Shown: positions 1 to 7,632, numbered from the stretch's first letter. The stretch is DNA of 16,316 bases from an uncultured Collinsella sp. (GCA_900754445.1 CAAECW010000090.1:1-16316), one strand, 5' to 3'. Numbers and translations: made by a program. The notes: a model not told the origin generated them from the letters alone.

Positions 1-1
1 C

Positions 2-226
2 AACGACATGGACGTGTGCATCTGCTGCGGCATGTGCGCGCGCCGTTGCCCGGCGGGCGCGCTTGCGGTCGATCGCAAGGGTGGTACCTGGTCGATCGAC
101 CCGTATGCCTGCGTGGTGTGCGGTGAGTGCATCGAGAGCTGCCCCAAGCACTGCCTGACTATGGACACCGCTCGTACTCCAGTTGCGGCGGACAAGACCC
201 CCACGGTAGAAACCAAGCCGGAGTAG
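2..226 (+). CDS. Dicluster 4Fe-4S ferredoxin-like protein, 3' end (partial)
   Basis: The reading frame is open from the window edge to the TAG at 224-226, so the true start lies upstream. An internal ATG at 8 opens directly onto the first cysteine motif and is unlikely to be the start. Counting from that Met, there are two complete CxxCxxCxxxCP motifs: Cys4/7/10/14 followed by Pro15, and Cys35/38/41/45 followed by Pro46. These would bind two [4Fe-4S] clusters for electron transfer. An extra Cys6 sits inside the first motif. The tail is short, polar and Pro/Lys-rich. The spacing and the short tail resemble the iron-sulfur subunits of energy-converting hydrogenases and complex I (EchF/HycF/NuoI type). 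A stand-alone ferredoxin or an oxidoreductase domain is also possible. I am sure of the clusters and unsure of the parent complex. Confidence 0.75.
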   Translation, partial: NDMDVCICCGMCARRCPAGALAVDRKGGTWSIDPYACVVCGECIESCPKHCLTMDTARTPVAADKTPTVETKPE

Positions 227-247
227 CGCCGGAATAGAGCTGGGATA

Positions 248-281
248 GGGGCCGGTGGGGCAAAAATGCCCCACCGGCCCC
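248..281 (+). terminator. Strong hairpin after the ferredoxin gene
   Basis: A perfect 15-bp G+C-rich stem (248-262 pairs with 267-281) encloses an AAAA loop, 21 bases after the stop codon. There is no T-run on the 3' side, so it is either an actinobacterial-type terminator without a U-tract or an mRNA 3'-end stabiliser. On the opposite strand the loop reads TTTT, again without a flanking tract. Confidence 0.7.
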
Positions 282-312
282 GCGCTTAAACGCGCGGTTG
301 TGCCGTCGCGAA

Positions 313-466
313 CAAAACTATGTCGGTTTACGGGGCTGGATAGCGAACCTCCGACCATACCGAAAATCGCAAAAACAAAACCGCAGGTAGATTGCTTGCT
401 GTTTTTCAAAAATAGGGGGTATGGATGAGGACTCCGACTTTAGCCCCGTAATCCGGCATAGTTTTG
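313..466. repeat. Long nested palindrome, copy 1
   Basis: The outer arms are 313-337 and 442-466, which pair over 25 positions with two exceptions, one of them a G-T wobble. A second layer pairs CCATACC (355-361) with GGTATGG (418-424), and CCTC (348-351) with GAGG (427-430). An inner layer pairs AAAAAC (371-376) with GTTTTT (401-406). The loop side carries AAAACCGCAGGTAGA at 377-391, which is identical in the copies at 7166-7327 and 7419-7572. Similarity to the third copy continues past the right arm to about 492 (ATCGGT followed by CAGCC). No open frame in it looks coding. It could be a mobile palindromic element or a folded RNA. Confidence 0.85.
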
Positions 467-502
467 AAATAGCACCATATCGGTGACAGCCCTTGAGCCC
501 CC

Positions 503-530
503 GGGGACGGAGGAAAACGGATCATTTTGG
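503..530 (+). repeat. GGGGAC-headed short repeat, copy 1
   Basis: These 28 bases, beginning GGGGACGGAGGAAAACGG, recur without mismatch at 7349-7376. Both copies lie close to a long palindrome. AGGAAAA (511-517) can pair with TTTTCCT (555-561), giving a stem typical of REP-like elements. The GGGGAC head is shared with the otherwise different repeats at 12939-13090. Confidence 0.8.
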
Positions 531-573
531 CCCGATGGCTCTGAGTCGCACCTATTTTCCTGCGAAAACGCCG

Positions 574-688
574 TGTCTCAACTTTGGTGAGACATTTGTC
601 TCACGTTCAAAATCGAATCTGGAACATGTGTCACCTGCTCAAATTGTGTCTCATTCCGTAACTTTAGGCTGATGCAAGGTCTGAGACC
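574..688. promoter_or_regulatory. Cluster of TGTCTCA/TGAGACA operator-like motifs upstream of the adhesin gene
   Basis: TGTCTCA occurs at 574-580, 597-603 and 647-653, and its reverse complement TGAGACA at 588-594. Together 588-603 form TGAGACATTTGTCTCA, two perfect 7-base arms around a TT centre, the geometry of a site for a dimeric regulator. A separate palindrome GGTCTGAGACC lies at 678-688, between the last motif and the ribosome binding site. A weaker TGTGTCA is seen near 627-633. The region ends 17 bases before the adhesin start codon, so binding would act on this gene. No convincing -35/-10 pair could be assigned, and the regulator is not identifiable from this window. Confidence 0.6.
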
Positions 689-705
689 GCGAGAAGGGAG
701 ACGCG

Positions 706-3700
706 ATGAGTAAGTACACGAGGGGTCTCTTGGCGGTGATACTGGCCGTAGTGCTGGTGTTGCCAGCCGCAGCATTCGCCATGCTGCCCGAGGCCAACGC
801 CAGGTCCAGCACAGGAATGGACGGACCGACAGTAAACGGGACGGTCGTCGACCCCGATACTAGCGGACGCTGGGAAATCTGGGCAGCCGGCCACGGCGGT
901 AATAAAGTAACAACCCAAAACGTCGGTCGAATCTGGACCGACAAGACGGTCAAGGCAACCGAGGAAAACGAAGAGTCGGACTTTTTGACCACGCTTTCGG
1001 CGATGTCCTCGACGTCTAATTCAACCGTGACGGTCACCACGCCGCTTGACATCGTGATGGTGCTGGATGCCTCTGGCTCTATGGATCACGCTATGGGCGA
1101 TACTGACGACACTAAGCGCATTACAGCTCTGAAGAACGCTGCCTATAGCTTTATTGATACCATCGCCAAGCAAAACGAGGGTATCGAGGGTGTCGATAGG
1201 CAGCACAGGGTTGCCATTGTTAAGTTTTCGGGTGATAAGACCGATAAGATCGGCAACGACACGTACGATAAATGGGAATATGGCAGAACTAATACTTATA
1301 ACTACTCCCAGGTAATGGCGGGCTTGACCAATTGCTCTGGCGCCGGCGTGACTGATCTTAGGGAAACAATTAAGGCAATCAAACCCGCCGGCGCCACGCG
1401 CGCCGATAATGGTCTGCAGCTGGCAGAGGGCATCACTTCTGGTCGCGCAGATGCCAAGAAGATCGTTGTGTTCTTTACCGACGGCAAGCCAACGAGCTAC
1501 GACGAGTTTGATTCTAAGGTCGCTAACGATGCCGTGACGGCTGCCAAGAACATGAAGGACAGCAAGGCCACCGTTTATACTATCGGCATCTTTGATGGCG
1601 CGGACCCCAGCGCTGGTATCCAGGATTCGGGAAAAAGCCAAAAAGAGAACAAGTTCATGCAGGCCGTTTCGAGCAACTACCCCAATGCCACGGCATGGGA
1701 TGCTCATGGTGCACGCGCTGAAAACTCCGACTACTACAAGTCGGCGACCAATGCAGAAGAGCTCAAGAAGGTCTTTGACGACATCTCACAGGCCATCACA
1801 TCGGAGGCGCCTTATCCGACCGAAATCCATAAGGGCTACGACGAGACCAAGTCCGGCTACATCACGTTTACCGACGAGCTGGGCGACTTTATGCAGGTCG
1901 ACAGCTTCACCGAGGTCGTCATCAACGGCACGCCGTTTACCAAGACGGACAAAACGGTCAATAAAGAAACCAATACCGACACCTACGAGTTCACCGGCAA
2001 GGCAAAAGACCTGCTCATTACCGTGCAGCGTGCTGGTGATGACAATCCCCAGAAGGGCGATGTCGTAACGGTCAGCATTCCTGCGTCGTTGATTCCGCTG
2101 AGCCACTTTAAGACCGTAGACGGCAAGCTTTCGGTCGACAGCGCTCAGCCTATCCGCGTGAAGTACACCTCGAGCGTGAAGAGCACTGCGCTCGACAACC
2201 TGTTTACGCCCGAGAAGGTAACGGGGCTCAAGGATTACATCGAGAACAATACGACCGTTGCCAACGGCGCCAAGACCGTGAATTTCTACGCGAACAAGTG
2301 GGCTGCCGGCGATCTGGGCAATACGGTTGCGACCTTTGAGCCGGCCGACACCAACCGCTACTACTACTTCCAGAAGCAGACGCCCATTTACACGGACAAG
2401 GATTGCACGCAGCCTGCAAAGAATTCGCTGGCAGATATCGGCACCTATTACTACAAGGATGAGTTTGAGGAGCAGGGCGAAAACGGCGAGGCCAAGCCCG
2501 CCTCTGCCGTCATCGAGTTTATCGGCGGCGACGCTGCGAAGTTTGACGGCGCTATTGTTGCTGACGAGGACGGCAACCTTTCGTTTAGCGTGGGAACCGC
2601 GCGCCTAGCCTTTATCGACGAGCTCCACACCACCAAGGAGAGTGTGGGCGGCAACAACACTGGTACCGCGACCGACGTTCTTAATCCCAAGTGGAACAAC
2701 ATATCCGCCAAGGCGACCGCGACGCATGTCAACTCCTACCTGGGCAACAACGGCAAGATCAGCTATAAGTACGACATGACGCCGGTAACGGTGGATACCA
2801 AGGATGCCAAGGCCGGCTTTGGCCTGACCAAGGTACTCGAGGGCCGCGACTGGACGAAGGAGGACACGTTTGAGTTTGGGCTGACGTCCGAGAACGGTGC
2901 CCCGATACCCGAGTCCGCGACAGCGCCCGTGACCGCGTCTGTGACCAAGGACGATCTGGACGACAAGGGTAAAGCTGTAATCGACTTCGGCACGATCAAA
3001 TACACCGAGCCCGGCACGTACGTCTACAGGGTCAGCGAAAAGAACGCCGGGACTACGGTTGACGGCATTGCCTACAGCAAGAACGTCGCGGAGGTCACCG
3101 TGACGGTAACGCCCAACAAGAGGGGCGAGCTCAGCGCCGCTGTGAAGGTGACATGGAGCGAAGCCGACGAGACCGAGTTCAAGAACGTCTACACTGCGGA
3201 GCCTGTTGAGTCCAGCGTTACCGACAAGATTGACGTGACCAAGTCTCTGACCGGGCGCGACCTTACGGTCGGTGAGTTCAGCTTTGAGCTGCGCGAGATT
3301 AAGGATGAGGACTCTGAGCTTATCGAGACCGTTAAGAACGCTGCCGACGGCAAGGTGACGTTCAGTGCCATCAAGTACACCGAGATCGGCCAGCACACCT
3401 ACAAGCTGCATGAGGTTAAGGGCAACGCCGGCGGTATTGACTACGATGACGCGGTCTACACCATCGTGACGACCATCGCCGATAACGGCAAGGGACAGCT
3501 GGTTGCCACACACGAGCTGAAGGACGCCAAGGACGTCAAGAGCATCGAGTTCAAGAACGCCTACACCACGAATGCTACCGAGACATCGCTTGCGGGTATC
3601 AAGAATCTGCAGGTTGACGACGCTCTTACCCCGGCTGATATCACCGGCAAGTTCACCTTTACCGTGACCGGTGAAGAGGGCGCGCCTATGCCTGCGAGCA

Positions 3701-6700
3701 CGAGCGTGCACAACAACGTCGACGGCAAGGTCGACTTTGGCAAGATTACCTTTACGCTCGACGACCTTAACAAGGCTGTGGGCGAGAAGCCCGAGAAGCG
3801 CGAGCACACCTTTACCTACACCGTGACCGAGTCCGGTGAGGTCGCTGGCGTGACCAACGACGCTAAGCCGTCGCGCGAGGTTTCCTTCACCGTGACCGAT
3901 GACGGCAAGGGGAATCTGCGCGTATCCCGTAAGCCGGACGGTGATGCGGCCTTCACGTTCACCAATACCTATAACGTGACGCCTGTCGAGACGAGCGTCA
4001 CCGAACAGATCACCGCGACCAAGGTCCTGACCGGCCGCGATCTCAAGGACGGCGAGTTCTCCTTTGAGCTGGTCGAGGGCGACAAGGTCGTCGCCAAGGG
4101 CACCAACGCCGACGACGGAACGATCGCCATGGACAAGATCACCTACACCAAGCCCGGCAAGTACACCTACACGCTGCGCGAGGTCAACGGCGGAACCACC
4201 AGCAAGGGCATCACGTACGGCGACGCCAAGTACACCATCGAGACCACCATTACCGACAAGGGCGATGGCACGCTCAAGGCTGAGCATGTCCTGAAGGACG
4301 CCACGGCTGCGACCTTCAAGAACACCTACAGCGTGACCCCGCTCGACGCAGAGCTCGACTTTGATCTGAGTAAGGCTATCGACGGTCGCGACTGGACGGA
4401 CTCCGACGAGTTCAGCTTTACCATCACCGCCGCCGAGGGCACCCCGCTGCCCGATCCTGCAACCGTGACCGTGAACAAGCACGATGCGAAGGATGGCATC
4501 GCTGCCGTCAAGTTCGGCAAGATCCGCTACACGGCTGCCGGAACCTACACGTACGAGATCCGCGAGAACGCGGGTAACGCGGCCGGCATGGCGTATGACG
4601 GGCATGTCGCGACCGCCGAAGTGACCGTGACCGAGAACGGCGAGGGCAAGCTGACCGCCAACGTCACCAAGAAGGAAAGCGGCCGCTTCACCAACACGTA
4701 CCGCACTGAGCTTAACTACACCGCGGCCGGCGGCCTCAAGCTCAGCAAGAGCCTCTCCGGACGTCCTATGACCGAGGGCCAGTTCACGTTTACCGTGACG
4801 CCTGCCGACGAGGCCTCGGCCAACGCGCTTGGCCTGCTGCCCGGAGCCAACAACTTCAAGTCCCCTGCGACGGCAGAGGCAACGGTCGGACTGATCGACA
4901 TTCTGGCTGGTCATGAGGTTAAATTTACGCAGGCTGACGCCGGCAAGACCTTCACGTACACCGTAGCCGAGAAGAATGACGGCAAGCCCGGTTACACCTA
5001 CGACGACGCCGTGCGTACCGTGACGATCGCCGTCGCCGATGACGGTGCCGGTACGCTTACCGCCACGACGACCGTCTCCGGCGGTCCCGAGGGTACGCAT
5101 ACGACGGTCCACAAGAGCGGTGAGAACAAGGTCGAGAGTGCCCTGGTCCCGTTCCACAACAGTTACAGCGCTACGACCAACACGCCTGGTGGCACCGCTG
5201 CTCAGGTCGTTGCCACCAAGACTCTGACCGGTCGCCCGATGGCCGACGGCGAGTTCTGGTTCGGCGTCGCCTATCAGGGTGAGCTTGTGGCATACGAAAA
5301 CCTCAAGCCCAATATCGGCGGGCACGTGAGCTTTGATACGCTGCACTACGACACTAAGATGCTTGCTAATCTTGAGGCTGCTGGGCTTGCTTATCGTACC
5401 GATAAGGACGGTAAGCTTGCCTGGACCATTAACTACACGGCCTACGAAGATTTATTCGGGCTGCCGAATGGCGTTTCCGCTACAACGTGGAGCTTTGGCT
5501 TTAAGGTTATCGTTGTCGACAACGGTGACGGTACCCTGACGGCAACGGTCGACTACGGTGGCGTCGAGCCCTTGTTCGAAAACGTCTACGGCGCCGAGGC
5601 CGTGGATGCCGCACTCATCGGCACCAAGAAGCTCCAGGCAGCCGAGGGCCTGGCCCCGGCCGACATCGCGGGTAAGTTTACCTTTACCGTGACCGCTGAC
5701 GAGGCGGGTGCCCCGATGCCCGAGCGCACGACCGCAACCAACGACGCGGCCGGCAACGTGGACTTTGGCAAGATCCACTTTACGCTCGAGGACCTCAACC
5801 GCGCCCTGGGCGTGACGGACGATGCGACCGATAAGGCCGAGGCAGACGAAGCTGACGAGGCTGAGGCCGACGAGGCAGAGGCTGAAGAGGCCGACGCCGA
5901 CGCTGATGCCAACGCCGACGAGCGCAGCGACGAGTCCGAGCCCGCAGGTCCCGCTGCCCCGCGCTCGCACACCTTTACCTACACGGTGGCCGAGTCCGGT
6001 AGCGCCCCTGGCGTGACCAACGACACCAACGCCACGCGCAAGGTTTCCTACACCGTGACCGATGACGGTGCCGGACATCTGATCGTCAAGCGCGACGGCG
6101 GCGACGGTGCGGCCTTTACGTTCACCAACACGTACGGCGTGGCACCTACCGATTCTTCCGTGACCGATCAGGTCAAGACGGTTAAGCGTCTGACCGGCCG
6201 CGACCTTGCAGCTGGCGAGTTCACGTTTGAGCTGCTCGAGGACGGCGTGACTGTCGCTAGTGGCACCAACGACGCCAACGGTAACGTTATGCTGAGCCCG
6301 ATCCGCTACGAGGCGCCCGGTACGCACACGTACACGCTGCGCGAGGCTTGCCCCAACGCGCTCGGCCTGTACAAGGGCGTCACCTATGACGGCACGACCT
6401 ACACCGTCGTGACCACCGTCTCCGACAACGGCGACGGCACGCTGACCGCGACGCACAAGCTCGAGGGAACCACCGAGTCGGCTGGCTTTACCAACAAGTA
6501 TCACGCCATGCCCACGCAGGTTTCCATCGGCGCCATCAAGGTGCTCGAGGGACGCGAGCTCAAGAAGGACGAGTTTAGCTTTAAGCTCGTTGGCGAGGAC
6601 ATCGAGTCTACGGTTACCAACGATGCCGACGGCAAGATCAACTTCGACAAGTTCGAGTACGACGAGCCCGGTACGTACGTCTACACCATCAGCGAGGTCA

Positions 6701-7035
6701 AGGGCGACGAGGCCGGTATGACCTACGACAAGTCCGTCTTTACCGCGACCGTCAACGTGGTCGACGACGGCGAGGGCAACCTCAAGGCGAACGTTGCCTT
6801 TACCAAGGGCGACAAGAGCGTCGAGGGTATCGTGTTCAACAACACGTACAAGAAGCCCGAGACGCCCGTGCCGACGCCCGATCCCGGCACGCCCAAGACC
6901 GTGACGAACATCGTTAAGACGGTCAAGGGTTTCCTGCCCGCCACAGGCGACCAGCAGGCTGCCGCTCTGCTTATGGCATTTGTCATCGCCACGGCCGGCG
7001 TCGGAGCCCTGGTCTGGGGTATCCGTAAGCGCTAG
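706..7035 (+). CDS. Giant LPXTG-anchored VWA adhesin with ten isopeptide-type pilin domains
   Basis: This 2109-residue surface protein starts at an ATG preceded by the ribosome binding site AGAAGGGAG (692-700, spacer 5). A signal peptide (KYTR, then a hydrophobic run to about 25) is likely cut after AFA (25) or ANA (32). A von Willebrand A domain spans about 112-360 with an intact metal site: DASGS at 121-125, Thr231, Asp259. A beta-rich linker of unrecognised family reaches about 705. Ten tandem domains of the FctA/Spy0128 pilin type follow, with an LxGR-type entry and an FxNxY exit. Their candidate isopeptide lysines are 709, 846, 966, 1106, 1223, 1348, 1505, 1641, 1827 and 1945; examples of triads are K709-E778-N827 and K1945-E1997-N2046. 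A Pro-rich spacer, LPATG at 2077-2081, a membrane segment and the tail RKR complete a sortase signal. No sortase gene is in the window. The role is probably host or matrix adhesion; the ligand is unknown. Confidence 0.93.
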   Translation: MSKYTRGLLAVILAVVLVLPAAAFAMLPEANARSSTGMDGPTVNGTVVDPDTSGRWEIWAAGHGGNKVTTQNVGRIWTDKTVKATEENEESDFLTTLSAMSSTSNSTVTVTTPLDIVMVLDASGSMDHAMGDTDDTKRITALKNAAYSFIDTIAKQNEGIEGVDRQHRVAIVKFSGDKTDKIGNDTYDKWEYGRTNTYNYSQVMAGLTNCSGAGVTDLRETIKAIKPAGATRADNGLQLAEGITSGRADAKKIVVFFTDGKPTSYDEFDSKVANDAVTAAKNMKDSKATVYTIGIFDGADPSAGIQDSGKSQKENKFMQAVSSNYPNATAWDAHGARAENSDYYKSATNAEELKKVFDDISQAITSEAPYPTEIHKGYDETKSGYITFTDELGDFMQVDSFTEVVINGTPFTKTDKTVNKETNTDTYEFTGKAKDLLITVQRAGDDNPQKGDVVTVSIPASLIPLSHFKTVDGKLSVDSAQPIRVKYTSSVKSTALDNLFTPEKVTGLKDYIENNTTVANGAKTVNFYANKWAAGDLGNTVATFEPADTNRYYYFQKQTPIYTDKDCTQPAKNSLADIGTYYYKDEFEEQGENGEAKPASAVIEFIGGDAAKFDGAIVADEDGNLSFSVGTARLAFIDELHTTKESVGGNNTGTATDVLNPKWNNISAKATATHVNSYLGNNGKISYKYDMTPVTVDTKDAKAGFGLTKVLEGRDWTKEDTFEFGLTSENGAPIPESATAPVTASVTKDDLDDKGKAVIDFGTIKYTEPGTYVYRVSEKNAGTTVDGIAYSKNVAEVTVTVTPNKRGELSAAVKVTWSEADETEFKNVYTAEPVESSVTDKIDVTKSLTGRDLTVGEFSFELREIKDEDSELIETVKNAADGKVTFSAIKYTEIGQHTYKLHEVKGNAGGIDYDDAVYTIVTTIADNGKGQLVATHELKDAKDVKSIEFKNAYTTNATETSLAGIKNLQVDDALTPADITGKFTFTVTGEEGAPMPASTSVHNNVDGKVDFGKITFTLDDLNKAVGEKPEKREHTFTYTVTESGEVAGVTNDAKPSREVSFTVTDDGKGNLRVSRKPDGDAAFTFTNTYNVTPVETSVTEQITATKVLTGRDLKDGEFSFELVEGDKVVAKGTNADDGTIAMDKITYTKPGKYTYTLREVNGGTTSKGITYGDAKYTIETTITDKGDGTLKAEHVLKDATAATFKNTYSVTPLDAELDFDLSKAIDGRDWTDSDEFSFTITAAEGTPLPDPATVTVNKHDAKDGIAAVKFGKIRYTAAGTYTYEIRENAGNAAGMAYDGHVATAEVTVTENGEGKLTANVTKKESGRFTNTYRTELNYTAAGGLKLSKSLSGRPMTEGQFTFTVTPADEASANALGLLPGANNFKSPATAEATVGLIDILAGHEVKFTQADAGKTFTYTVAEKNDGKPGYTYDDAVRTVTIAVADDGAGTLTATTTVSGGPEGTHTTVHKSGENKVESALVPFHNSYSATTNTPGGTAAQVVATKTLTGRPMADGEFWFGVAYQGELVAYENLKPNIGGHVSFDTLHYDTKMLANLEAAGLAYRTDKDGKLAWTINYTAYEDLFGLPNGVSATTWSFGFKVIVVDNGDGTLTATVDYGGVEPLFENVYGAEAVDAALIGTKKLQAAEGLAPADIAGKFTFTVTADEAGAPMPERTTATNDAAGNVDFGKIHFTLEDLNRALGVTDDATDKAEADEADEAEADEAEAEEADADADANADERSDESEPAGPAAPRSHTFTYTVAESGSAPGVTNDTNATRKVSYTVTDDGAGHLIVKRDGGDGAAFTFTNTYGVAPTDSSVTDQVKTVKRLTGRDLAAGEFTFELLEDGVTVASGTNDANGNVMLSPIRYEAPGTHTYTLREACPNALGLYKGVTYDGTTYTVVTTVSDNGDGTLTATHKLEGTTESAGFTNKYHAMPTQVSIGAIKVLEGRELKKDEFSFKLVGEDIESTVTNDADGKINFDKFEYDEPGTYVYTISEVKGDEAGMTYDKSVFTATVNVVDDGEGNLKANVAFTKGDKSVEGIVFNNTYKKPETPVPTPDPGTPKTVTNIVKTVKGFLPATGDQQAAALLMAFVIATAGVGALVWGIRKR
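5812..5967 (+). repeat. Acidic low-complexity insert within adhesin domain 8
   Basis: Codons 1703-1754 encode about 52 residues dominated by Ala, Asp and Glu (an ADEADEAEADEAE-type run). They sit inside the eighth pilin-like domain, between its helical ...LNRALG segment and the HTFTYTV strand. The paralogous third domain has only a short EKPEKRE connection at the same place. The DNA is a degenerate array of GAC, GAG, GCC and GCT codons, which is prone to slippage. The frame is kept throughout. Confidence 0.85.
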
Positions 7036-7047
7036 GCACGCTGGCAG

Positions 7048-7073
7048 CGCCCGGGGCCAAAAGGCCCCGGGCG
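7048..7073. terminator. G+C-rich hairpin just after the adhesin gene
   Basis: An 11-bp perfect stem of C and G only (7048-7058 with 7063-7073) encloses an AAAA loop, starting 13 bases after the stop codon. It lacks a T-run. It resembles the hairpin after the ferredoxin gene, with the same AAAA loop, and may protect the transcript 3' end or act with the next hairpin. Confidence 0.65.
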
Positions 7074-7110
7074 GCCGGCAGGGCTAAATTCCGACCTACT
7101 CCTACCCCCA

Positions 7111-7151
7111 GCCGCCACGGAGGCATCTCCCTCCTCCGTGGCGGCGCTTTT
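7111..7151 (+). terminator. Rho-independent terminator of the adhesin gene
   Basis: A perfect 13-bp stem (GCCGCCACGGAGG at 7111-7123 with 7133-7145) and a 9-base loop are followed by GC and then TTTT at 7148-7151. This is the best intrinsic terminator in the window and is placed correctly to end the 6.3-kb adhesin transcript. Confidence 0.8.
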
Positions 7152-7165
7152 ATGCGCCGGGGGCG

Positions 7166-7327
7166 CGCCACGAAACCGGCCCATCTACTACGTTTAGCCC
7201 CTTACCCCCAACCATGCCAAAAAACGCGAAAACAAAACCGCAGGTAGAACGCCTGTGGTTTTGTTCAAAACGAAGGTATGGTCATGGGTATCGCGTCAAA
7301 CGTAGTAGATGGGCCGATTTCGTGGCG
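7166..7327. repeat. Long nested palindrome, copy 2 (different outer stems)
   Basis: The outer arms 7166-7195 and 7298-7327 pair over 30 positions with a single wobble. Their sequence (core CCATCTACTACGTTT) is unrelated to the arms of copies 1 and 3. The inside matches those copies: ACCATGCC (7211-7218) faces GGTATGGT (7275-7282), TACCC (7203-7207) faces GGGTA (7286-7290), and AACAAAACC faces GGTTTTGTT around the invariant AAAACCGCAGGTAGA (7234-7248). The copy follows the terminator of the adhesin gene directly. Confidence 0.85.
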
Positions 7328-7348
7328 AGCGGTTCCGGCTGATCCCTT

Positions 7349-7376
7349 GGGGACGGAGGAAAACGGATCATTTTGG
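7349..7376 (+). repeat. GGGGAC-headed short repeat, copy 2
   Basis: These 28 bases are identical to 503-530, in the same orientation, and are preceded by CCCTT. It lies between palindrome copies 2 and 3, so the pairing of this repeat with the long palindrome is seen at both sites where it occurs. Confidence 0.8.
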
Positions 7377-7418
7377 TCCCGCGAGGCTGGCGGAGGCACT
7401 CGTCCAGGGCCGCCCGAA

Positions 7419-7572
7419 CAAAACTATGCCGGTTTACGGGGCTGAGTTACGAGTCTCCAACCATGCCGATATTCGTGAAAATAAAACCGCAGGTAGACGA
7501 GCCGTCATTTTGCAGAAAACGCGGGTATGGATGGGGGTCCTGAGTTTGGCCCCGTAAACCGGCATAGTTTTG
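7419..7572. repeat. Long nested palindrome, copy 3
   Basis: The outer arms 7419-7442 and 7549-7572 form a perfect 24-bp inverted repeat, with the same sequence as copy 1 apart from the positions where copy 1 itself mismatches. The inner layers (ACCATGCC at 7460-7467 facing GGTATGG at 7524-7530) and the core AAAACCGCAGGTAGA (7483-7497) are kept. Both this copy and copy 1 measure 154 bases. Shared sequence goes on beyond the right arm to about 7599. It ends about 60 bases past the end of the response regulator gene and could serve that transcript as a 3' structure. Confidence 0.87.
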
Positions 7573-7632
7573 AAATGGCCTTAAATCGGTAGCAGCCATT
7601 TTGCTATGCCGGAACGGTCGGTCTTCGGGCAA

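Noticed and set aside
8..226. The ferredoxin frame as a complete 72-residue protein starting at ATG 8
   Set aside because: The frame is open upstream to the window edge and the first cluster ligand would be residue 4. No upstream sequence is available to show a ribosome binding site, so I treat it as the 3' end of a longer gene.
574..603. CRISPR-like short repeats
   Set aside because: The TGTCTCA units are only seven bases long, occur in both orientations and have unequal spacing. They fit operator sites better.
2605..5346. A 913-codon open frame on the minus strand inside the adhesin gene
   Set aside because: It lies opposite repetitive, high G+C coding sequence that rarely gives stops on the other strand. 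Its composition (Val, Gly, Leu, Arg rich without domains) and its restriction to the repeat domains mark it as a shadow frame.
7309..7557. An 82-codon plus-strand frame between the adhesin and the response regulator
   Set aside because: It runs through the arm of one palindrome, the GGGGAC repeat and most of another palindrome, so its openness follows from the repeats. No ribosome binding site or domain is seen.
7577..7632. Intrinsic terminator for the response regulator on the minus strand
   Set aside because: The possible stem near 7600-7630 has mismatches and is not followed by a T-run on the minus strand.
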